From positions 1 to 11,222 of the forward strand of contig JANTGU010000040.1 in the NCBI GenBank assembly GCA_024762735.1: a stretch of 11,222 nucleotides of DNA. The letters run 5' to 3'. Shown here piece after piece: positions 6,267-11,222 of the stretch. Origin of the DNA: Bacteroidales bacterium (GTDB lineage Bacteria > Bacteroidota > Bacteroidia > Bacteroidales > F082). A program made the translations under genes and the position numbers. Every line of letters begins with the position of its first letter. Position 1 is the first letter of the stretch. Below the pieces are notes generated by a model that made no database searches, had not been told where the DNA came from, and saw only the letters and a list, made by a program, of their open reading frames with translations.

Positions 6267-8027
6267 TTATTCAAAAAGCCCGTTGATAATATCCCGATAT
6301 TTATTGTGAATATACCGGCGTTTGAGTTTTAGGTTGGCCGTAATTTCACCGGTTTCAATTGACCATTCATGGTCGATAAGCTCAAACTTTTTAATTTTTT
6401 CGTAGTCGCCAAAATGTTTGTTGTACTCGCTAATCTCCTTTCTCAAACGGTCGCGAAAGGCTTTTTCCTTGATTACCTGTTTGTTGTTGTCGCAGTTAAC
6501 ATCGTGCAGGGCACACCACTGTTTTAAGTATTCAAAATCGGGAACAATAAGCGCCGCGGCGAATTTTTGATTTTCACCCACCACCATCATCTGATCGATA
6601 AAAGGGGACTCTTTAAACTTGTTTTCAATTAGCGCGGGAGAGATATATTTACCCATGGAAGTTTTAAAAATCTCTTTCAGGCGTCCGGTAATTTTTAACA
6701 TGCCGTCTTCATCAATAACTCCTTTGTCACCCGTGTGAAGCCATCCGTTTTTGACCACCTCTTTGGTTAACTCGGGCTTTTTGTAATAACCCATCATGAT
6801 GCTTGGTCCCTTGGCCAGTATTTCACCCTCATGCGAAATCTTAACCTCTAAATTTTTAAGCGGTGGCCCCACCGTTCCAATTTTGCGCTGACCCTTTTCA
6901 AATGTGTTTACTGCAATAACCGGCGAGCTTTCAGTCATGCCATAACCTTCCAGTGTTGGCAGTCCCGCTGCATTAAACACTCTGGCCAAACGAGGCTGAA
7001 TGGCGGCTCCCCCCGAGATAATGGCCCGCATGTTGCCACCCAGTGCTTCACGCCATTTTGAAAAAATCAGCTTGTCGGCAATTTTCAGCTGTGCCAGATA
7101 AAACGGGTTTGAAATGTCGTACTCGTATTTTTCGCCCAATCGTACAGCCCAGAAAAAAAGCTGGTGTTTAATACCCGTAAGCTTGCGGCCTTTGGCAAGA
7201 ATTTTATCGTACACCTTTTCCAGCAAGCGTGGTACCGTGGTTAATATGTGTGGCTTGATTTCTTGAATGTTGGCCGCGATGGTTCCCATGTTTTCTGCAT
7301 AATATATGGAAACGCCAAGATACAGGTAAACATAAATATTGGTTCTTTCATACACGTGGCAAAGTGGAAGGTAACTCACCCCCTTGCTATACTGGTCAAC
7401 CGGGAATATATGATAAACGGCACTTACGTTGCTCAAAATATTTTTATGCGACAGCATCACCCCTTTGGGATCACCCGTGGTTCCCGAAGTATAAATCATG
7501 GTGGCCACATCATCAGGTGATACGCTCTTTTTGATGGCCTCCAGCTCCTCCGGTCTGGCGTGAGCTTTTCCCAGCTCGATTAATTCATTAAGATGCTTTT
7601 GATCTTCCATCTTGTTGAAAGTGTAAACTCCCAGCACCCCGTCGATTTCAGGTAAAATATGTTCTATTTTACGCCATATATCGTTGCCCGAGATAAACAC
7701 GTACTTGGCATCCGATTCACGCAATATATATTTATAATCCGATTCGCTGATGGTAGGATAAATGGGCACATGCACGGCTCCCAATTGTAGTATGGCATGA
7801 TCCACTAAATTCCATTCCGGCCGGTTTGGTGAAATGGTGGCAACTTTATCTCCTTTTTTTACCCCCAGGTTCATCAACCCGTAGCTAATATTGTCCACTG
7901 TTTGGCGAATGGTTTTAATATCGTACTTGATCCATTGTCCATTAACCTTACCCGCTAACACGTCATCCTTAGGCTCAAACTCTTTTTCGTAACGAGGTAA
8001 TAAATCAAAAATCCTTTTAACTTCCAT
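6267..8027 (-). CDS. Long-chain fatty-acid-CoA ligase (AMP-forming)
   Basis: This 586-residue ANL-superfamily adenylate-forming enzyme should activate long-chain fatty acids to acyl-CoA via an acyl-AMP intermediate, feeding phospholipid synthesis or beta-oxidation. The P-loop motif IYTSGTTGDPKG is at about 178-189, YGMTESSP at 362-369, HTGDKG at 431-436, and the hinge GRLKEIFKTSMGKYISP at 448-464. The C-terminal catalytic lysine is in ITANLKLKRR (probably Lys567). The length and the long insertion before the C terminus match the FadD/Faa long-chain group, not short-chain acetyl-CoA synthetases. No transmembrane helix or signal peptide is evident, so it is likely cytosolic or peripheral at the membrane. 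ATG 8027 has an unusually good ribosome-binding site for this genome. The exact chain-length preference cannot be read from sequence. Confidence 0.93.
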   Translation of the reverse strand: MEVKRIFDLLPRYEKEFEPKDDVLAGKVNGQWIKYDIKTIRQTVDNISYGLMNLGVKKGDKVATISPNRPEWNLVDHAILQLGAVHVPIYPTISESDYKYILRESDAKYVFISGNDIWRKIEHILPEIDGVLGVYTFNKMEDQKHLNELIELGKAHARPEELEAIKKSVSPDDVATMIYTSGTTGDPKGVMLSHKNILSNVSAVYHIFPVDQYSKGVSYLPLCHVYERTNIYVYLYLGVSIYYAENMGTIAANIQEIKPHILTTVPRLLEKVYDKILAKGRKLTGIKHQLFFWAVRLGEKYEYDISNPFYLAQLKIADKLIFSKWREALGGNMRAIISGGAAIQPRLARVFNAAGLPTLEGYGMTESSPVIAVNTFEKGQRKIGTVGPPLKNLEVKISHEGEILAKGPSIMMGYYKKPELTKEVVKNGWLHTGDKGVIDEDGMLKITGRLKEIFKTSMGKYISPALIENKFKESPFIDQMMVVGENQKFAAALIVPDFEYLKQWCALHDVNCDNNKQVIKEKAFRDRLRKEISEYNKHFGDYEKIKKFELIDHEWSIETGEITANLKLKRRYIHNKYRDIINGLFE

Positions 8028-8034
8028 AACCGGT

Positions 8035-8039
8035 TCCTT
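8035..8039 (-). promoter_or_regulatory. Ribosome binding site of the CoA ligase gene
   Basis: AAGGA on the minus strand sits 7 bases before ATG 8027. It is the only clear Shine-Dalgarno sequence noticed in the window, and it fixes the start of the CoA ligase. Confidence 0.55.
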
Positions 8040-8061
8040 AAGTTTGTGTAATTTAAAAGGA

Positions 8062-8069
8062 CAAAAGTA
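8062..8069 (-). promoter_or_regulatory. CoA ligase promoter -7 element
   Basis: TACTTTTG on the minus strand is a perfect TAnnTTTG, 34 bases upstream of ATG 8027. A TTTA (8091-8088) 18 bases further upstream is a 3-of-4 match to the -33 TTTG. Confidence 0.55.
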
Positions 8070-8118
8070 AATAAATTATCATTTCGGTAAACACTTATCA
8101 TACAGAGTGATACAAACA

Positions 8119-8134
8119 ATTATGCATGCATAAT
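8119..8134. promoter_or_regulatory. Perfect 16-bp palindrome, possible operator
   Basis: ATTATGCATGCATAAT is exactly self-complementary with no spacer. It lies in the divergent spacer, about 50 bases upstream of the ligase -7 element and about 90 bases upstream of the hypB -7 element. It could be the site of a dimeric regulator serving either gene. I do not recognise the regulator, and AT-rich sequence raises the chance of coincidence. Confidence 0.35.
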
Positions 8135-8224
8135 AAATGATCAATCTCATTGGGAGGGAGTGGATAAACCATACTATTTTTTTAAAGACTTTGATTAATG
8201 TTATATTATTAACAATAAAGATTG

Positions 8225-8232
8225 TATCTTTG
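8225..8232 (+). promoter_or_regulatory. hypB promoter -7 element
   Basis: TATCTTTG is a perfect TAnnTTTG, 31 bases before ATG 8264. The -33 region is weak: no TTTG occurs at about 19-21 bases, and the nearest TTTG (8190-8193) is 31 bases upstream. A poor -33 with a good -7 would be compatible with activator dependence, but this is inference. Confidence 0.5.
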
Positions 8233-8234
8233 TG

Positions 8235-8253
8235 GTGTTAATAATAATAACAC
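8235..8253 (+). promoter_or_regulatory. 19-bp near-palindrome over hypB start site
   Basis: GTGTTAATAATAATAACAC has perfect 6-base arms (8235-8240, 8248-8253). Only one symmetric pair outside the central base breaks the symmetry. It begins 2 bases after the -7 element, so it covers the expected transcription start. It may be a repressor operator or form a small leader hairpin. The half-sites TGTTA/TAACA recall Rex-type sites, but the spacing is one base longer than Rex normally uses, and no Fur or NikR consensus is evident. Confidence 0.4.
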
Positions 8254-8263
8254 AACAAGAATT

Positions 8264-9043
8264 ATGTGTACCACTTGTGGATGTGGCGAAAGTACCGAGG
8301 TTACAATTTTACGGCCACAAAAAGCAGATGCCTTTACAGGCAACCTCACGTTGGGTCACCACCATCATGAAGAGACGGAACATCATCATCACCATCATGA
8401 AAAGGTGTTGCATGTTGAACAGGATATCTTACAACAAAATAATTTGTTGGCCGAAAGAAACCGGGGCTACTTTGAAGCGAAAAATATTCTGGCCATTAAT
8501 CTGGTGAGTTCTCCCGGATCGGGAAAGACCTCGTTGCTGGAGGCGACCTTAAAAAATAAAAAGGATAATAGTTCGTACTATGTTATTGAAGGGGATCAGC
8601 AAACCATGAATGATGCCAACCGGATTGATGCCACCGGTGTGCCCGTGGTGCAGGTGAACACCGGCCAGGGTTGCCACCTTGACAGCAACATGATTAATAA
8701 AGCAATCAAAGAGCTTAATCCGGCTGATGATTCAATACTTTTTATCGAAAACGTGGGTAACCTGGTTTGTCCCGCCCTGTTTGATTTGGGGGAAAGTACC
8801 CGGGTGGTTATCATCAGTGTTACCGAAGGCGACGACAAGCCCATCAAATACCCCGACATGTTCCACTCGGCACAATACTGTATCATCAACAAAATAGACC
8901 TGCTTCCTTATGTTGACTTTGACATCGAGAAAGCCAAGGCATACGCGTTAAGGGTAAATCATCATCTGGAATTTATTGAGCTCTCGGCGCGTACCGGGGA
9001 GGGGATGGACAAGTGGCTTGCCTTATTGAAAAACTTAAAATAA
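8264..9043 (+). CDS. hypB: HypB, nickel-binding GTPase metallochaperone
   Basis: This 259-residue HypB belongs to the SIMIBI GTPases that load nickel into [NiFe]-hydrogenase precursors. The N terminus MCTTCGCG carries Cys2, Cys5 and Cys7, the high-affinity Ni motif known from E. coli HypB. A His-rich stretch follows (H32-35 and H40-45), typical of HypB proteins that also store Ni. The G domain shows a P-loop SSPGSGKTS (82-90), EGDQQTMNDANR (109-120), the metal-site residues Cys137-His138 and Cys169, and NKID (209-212). All catalytic features are intact. The start is ATG 8264: an in-frame TTG at 8222 overlaps the -7 promoter element and would bury the CxxCxC motif. No hypA, hypCDEF or hydrogenase gene is in view. 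The next gene starts 6 bases after the stop, so the two are very likely cotranscribed. Confidence 0.96.
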   Translation: MCTTCGCGESTEVTILRPQKADAFTGNLTLGHHHHEETEHHHHHHEKVLHVEQDILQQNNLLAERNRGYFEAKNILAINLVSSPGSGKTSLLEATLKNKKDNSSYYVIEGDQQTMNDANRIDATGVPVVQVNTGQGCHLDSNMINKAIKELNPADDSILFIENVGNLVCPALFDLGESTRVVIISVTEGDDKPIKYPDMFHSAQYCIINKIDLLPYVDFDIEKAKAYALRVNHHLEFIELSARTGEGMDKWLALLKNLK

Positions 9044-9049
9044 AAAATT

Positions 9050-10192
9050 ATGTCGATAAAAAATTTTACAGCCTACAACCCAACACGGCTTCATTTTGGA
9101 GAAGGTGTTATAGAAGACCTTGGTAAAACGGTTAAACAGTATGGTAGCAAAGTATTATTGGTTTACGGAAAAGAATCGGTAAAAAAATACGGCTACTATG
9201 ATCAGGTGGCCCGGCAGCTTACAGGCGCGGGTATCCAGTGGATTGAATATGCGGGCATCAAACCAAATCCAGTGATTGAGGATGTGCGCAAAGCAGCAGC
9301 CTTTGGTATGGAAAACGGAGTAGATGTTGTGTTGGCATTGGGAGGGGGAAGCGTAATTGATTCCTCTAAAATTATTGCAGCCACCATCGCTACAGGCATC
9401 GAGCCCTGGGATATTGTTTCATGGAAAAATCACCCTCAACAAAGTTTACCGCTCATTTGCGTTCTCACACTGGCTGCCACAGGCACCGAAATGAACGCTG
9501 CCGCCGTGGTCCAAAACGAAAAGACTCAGGAAAAACTGGGCTATGTAAACCCGTTGATGTTTCCCAAAGAGTCATTTTTGGATCCTCAATATACCATCAC
9601 GGTTCCTGCTGATTATACATCCTATGGTATAGTAGATTTAATTGCGCACGCACTGGAAGCTTTCTATGGTGGTGGCGAACCTTCGGTTGTTGATAAAATC
9701 ACGCTGTCAATCATTAAAGATGCCATGGAAACGGCTCCCCGGCTGATGGCCGATTTATCCAATTATGATTTACGAGCTGCTATTATGCTGGATGCTACCC
9801 TTGCTTTAAACGGGCTGACATCCTATGGTAAAACCGGTGGTGATTGGGGTGTTCACGGCATAGGACACGAAATTTCGTTGTTGTTCGATACCCCACACGG
9901 CGCCACTTTGAGTATTGCGTATCCTGCCTGGCTAAAGCTTCAAAAAGAGCGTATTCCTGAAAGAATCCTCTTTATGGGAAAAGAACTGTTTGGTGCCACC
10001 ACGGTGGATGAGTCCATTGCTCAATTGGAAGCTTTTTTTGCTTCGATTCAATCACCGGTAAAACTATCGGATATTGGTCTGGCCGATAAAACTTCAGCCA
10101 TTCTTGCCCAGCTAAACCGCAATAAAGTTTCGGGGATGCATCATGCCCTGACGGAGGAAGATCATAAAGTTTTGGTTGAGCTGATGTGGTAG
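9050..10192 (+). CDS. Iron-type alcohol dehydrogenase (group III)
   Basis: This 380-residue member of the Fe-dependent alcohol dehydrogenase family (related to YqhD/BDH butanol dehydrogenases) should interconvert aldehydes or ketones and alcohols with NAD(P)H. The nucleotide-binding motif is ALGGGSVIDSSK (96-107), with GGGS at 98-101. The four predicted metal ligands are present: Asp196 and His200 in GIVDLIAHALEAF, His269 in WGVHGIGHE, and His283 in DTPHG; the 14-residue gap between the last two matches FucO and YqhD. Length is normal for the family. Substrate and NAD versus NADP preference are not determinable by eye. It lies 6 bases after hypB with no promoter or ribosome-binding site of its own, so it is probably translated from the hypB mRNA. 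The metal in such enzymes can be Fe, Zn or others; a link to HypB is inference. Confidence 0.94.
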   Translation: MSIKNFTAYNPTRLHFGEGVIEDLGKTVKQYGSKVLLVYGKESVKKYGYYDQVARQLTGAGIQWIEYAGIKPNPVIEDVRKAAAFGMENGVDVVLALGGGSVIDSSKIIAATIATGIEPWDIVSWKNHPQQSLPLICVLTLAATGTEMNAAAVVQNEKTQEKLGYVNPLMFPKESFLDPQYTITVPADYTSYGIVDLIAHALEAFYGGGEPSVVDKITLSIIKDAMETAPRLMADLSNYDLRAAIMLDATLALNGLTSYGKTGGDWGVHGIGHEISLLFDTPHGATLSIAYPAWLKLQKERIPERILFMGKELFGATTVDESIAQLEAFFASIQSPVKLSDIGLADKTSAILAQLNRNKVSGMHHALTEEDHKVLVELMW

Positions 10193-10212
10193 TTTCTTTT
10201 ACTACTCCTTAC

Positions 10213-10277
10213 GGGAAAGAGTGTTGGCTCTGTTTGCGTATTTTATAATACGATTTTCACGGCTAGGCTCTTTTCCC
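10213..10277. other. Nested inverted repeats after the dehydrogenase
   Basis: GGGAAAGAG (10213-10221) is complementary to CTCTTTTCCC (10268-10277), with one extra T in the second arm. Inside lies CGTAT (10237-10241)/ATACG (10248-10252) around TTTATA, followed by ATTTT. It could act as a weak transcription end for the hypB-dehydrogenase unit or as structure just upstream of the next promoter. The low GC of the inner stem argues against a strong intrinsic terminator. Confidence 0.3.
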
Positions 10278-10285
10278 TACTTTTG
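10278..10285 (+). promoter_or_regulatory. Promoter -7 element of the reductase gene
   Basis: TACTTTTG is a perfect TAnnTTTG ending 17 bases before ATG 10303. It indicates that the reductase gene has its own promoter. The -33 region (TTTT near 10254-10257) is only a partial match. Confidence 0.55.
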
Positions 10286-10302
10286 CCAAAAGTATTTTTA
10301 AC

Positions 10303-10761
10303 ATGGACACGAAGAAAAAAGCGGGTCGTTATGCGCGGCTTTACAAGCAGATAAAAGACTTGATTGATAAAAGCAGTAACAACCCGCTGTCAAACATGGC
10401 CACCATCAACGCGGTGCTCTATCATAAAATGGACTATTTTTTCTGGACAGGGTTTTACCTGTTACAAGAGGGTAAGTTGCAAGTTGGTCCTTATCAGGGA
10501 TCGTTGGCTTGTATTAATCTTGCCAGAGATACCGGTGTTTGCTGGGCGGCCATCAACCAGCAAAAGCCGGTCGTGGTGGATGATGTAGAAAAGTTTCCGG
10601 GACACATTGCATGTGATGGCCGTTCAAAATCAGAAGTTGTTATTCCTTTAAAAAATAAAAGCGGTGAGATAACAGGGGTGATGGATGTTGACAGCGCAGT
10701 GCTTAACTCGTTCGACGAGATTGATGTTAAATGGTTGCAAAAAATTATCGAACTCGTTTAG
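10303..10761 (+). CDS. msrC: Free methionine-(R)-sulfoxide reductase (GAF domain)
   Basis: This 152-residue single GAF-domain enzyme of the fRMsr (MsrC/YebR) family reduces free methionine-R-sulfoxide, repairing oxidised methionine in the cytosol. The core VGPYQGSLAC...GVCWAA...FPGHIACD carries Cys70, Cys80 and Cys104, and their spacing (10 and 24 residues) equals that of the catalytic and resolving cysteines of E. coli MsrC (Cys84, Cys94, Cys118). The signature SEVVIPLKNKSGEITGVMDVDS is present with all parts intact, although it is split here only by ordinary substitutions. Length is normal for the family. The start is supported by the promoter 17 bases upstream. A putative metal-exporter gene follows after 31 bases with its own promoter. 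Confidence 0.93.
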   Translation: MDTKKKAGRYARLYKQIKDLIDKSSNNPLSNMATINAVLYHKMDYFFWTGFYLLQEGKLQVGPYQGSLACINLARDTGVCWAAINQQKPVVVDDVEKFPGHIACDGRSKSEVVIPLKNKSGEITGVMDVDSAVLNSFDEIDVKWLQKIIELV

Positions 10762-10767
10762 TTTGAT

Positions 10768-10775
10768 TAACTTTG
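10768..10775 (+). promoter_or_regulatory. Promoter -7 element of the MntP-like gene
   Basis: TAACTTTG is a perfect TAnnTTTG ending 17 bases before ATG 10793, the same spacing as for the preceding gene. A recognisable -33 TTTG is lacking. Confidence 0.5.
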
Positions 10776-10792
10776 CCGCTCAATTTTAAACT

Positions 10793-11222
10793 ATGAACTG
10801 GTTGTTACACGCGTTTATCATTTTTTCCCTGGCTATTCATGTGATACCTCCAGGATTACACTTTAATGTGGGTGGTAACCGGGTGCAGGCGGTTTTAGCC
10901 GCGGTTATTGTGGCAGCGCTTCAGGTGTTATTGTTCGGGTTTGGCAGATTGATTGGTGGTACTTTTTTACACCTTGTGGAAGGCATGAAAACGGGCGTCC
11001 TGTTTTTTACCCTTTTTTTGGTAGGCGTGCGCATGGCCATGGAAGCTTTTAAAATTAGAAAGGGGAATGTGGTCTTGAGGCTAGACAATACCAAGCTTAT
11101 GGTGTTGACCGGTGTGGCCCAGGGAATTGATGCTTTTTTAATAGGAATGATGTTCTGGTTTTTTCCCGAGGTAAAATTTGAAACAAGTCTTATTGCCCTG
11201 TTCTTCCTGACCTCTTTTTTAA
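10793..11222 (+). CDS. MntP-like (DUF204) membrane protein, 3' truncated
   Basis: The frame is open from ATG 10793 to the window end, giving 143 residues without a stop. Hydrophobic segments at about 4-20, 30-54, 66-86, 102-123 and 131-143 match the layout of MntP-type manganese exporters, about 185-200 residues long. Resemblance is clearest at FFTLFLVGVRMAMEAFK (71-87), like the MntP segment around GGRMIIEGF, and at GVAQGIDAFLIGMMFWFF (107-124), like MntP ATSLDAMAVG, where Asp113 matches a functionally important Asp of transmembrane segment 4. The segment-1 motif that carries an Asp in MntP (SMDAFA) instead reads LAIHVIPPG, so His16 or a neighbour replaces it. Substrate is therefore uncertain. 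Nearness to an oxidative-repair gene would suit Mn homeostasis. Confidence 0.65.
   Translation, partial: MNWLLHAFIIFSLAIHVIPPGLHFNVGGNRVQAVLAAVIVAALQVLLFGFGRLIGGTFLHLVEGMKTGVLFFTLFLVGVRMAMEAFKIRKGNVVLRLDNTKLMVLTGVAQGIDAFLIGMMFWFFPEVKFETSLIALFFLTSFL

Noticed and set aside
7248..7520. Open frame of 90 codons opposite the CoA ligase gene
   Set aside because: It is antisense to a fully intact conserved gene, with no independent coding evidence.
8235..8253. Rex, Fur or NikR binding site
   Set aside because: The half-sites resemble Rex, but the spacing differs by one base. The Fur and NikR consensus patterns do not match. It is kept only as an unassigned operator-like sequence.
8222..8263. Upstream TTG start extending HypB by 14 residues
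   Set aside because: It overlaps the TATCTTTG promoter element and the 19-bp palindrome. The HypB Ni-binding motif begins at Met-Cys from ATG 8264.

Overview
The window looks like a chromosomal segment of a member of the Bacteroidota, probably a Bacteroidales/Marinilabiliales-type anaerobe or facultative anaerobe. The evidence is the moderate GC content, near-absence of Shine-Dalgarno sequences, several good matches to the Bacteroidota -7 promoter element TAnnTTTG close to start codons, a typical Bacteroidota secreted CarboxypepD_reg-like protein, and Bacteroidota-style hybrid kinase and long-chain acyl-CoA synthetase genes. The lineage below phylum is inference. No rRNA, tRNA, CRISPR array, phage gene or complete insertion sequence was seen.

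Layout. Positions 1-400 hold no intact gene: a GC-rich nested hairpin (2-69), a short possible coding remnant (202-318) and a stem-loop. Next come a DUF819-family membrane protein (401-1555, +) and, convergent with it and overlapping by 4 bases, a large hybrid sensor histidine kinase with two receiver domains (1552-4248, -). A divergent spacer leads to a secreted CarboxypepD_reg-like protein (4375-5049, +), whose 3' end overlaps a convergent comF-family gene by 35 bases (5015-5713, -). Upstream of comF lies a gene-free stretch of about 550 bases packed with palindromes, ending in two near-identical 28-base hairpin repeats spaced 40 bases apart. A long-chain fatty-acid CoA ligase follows (6267-8027, -).

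Across a divergent promoter region with a perfect 16-bp palindrome, the + strand carries hypB (8264-9043), whose true start is the ATG giving the Ni-binding CxxCxC N terminus. An iron-type alcohol dehydrogenase follows 6 bases later (9050-10192). A free methionine-R-sulfoxide reductase (10303-10761) and a truncated MntP-like membrane protein (10793-11222, running off the window) come next, each with its own TAnnTTTG element 17 bases before the start.

The most unusual gene arrangement is a His-rich HypB metallochaperone GTPase without any other hyp or hydrogenase gene in view, in an apparent two-gene operon with a metal-dependent alcohol dehydrogenase and under a 19-bp near-palindrome that covers the expected transcription start. 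This suggests, but does not prove, a metal-delivery or metal-responsive role for this pair. The last two genes fit a theme of oxidative and metal stress. Everything else appears to be ordinary housekeeping or accessory content.
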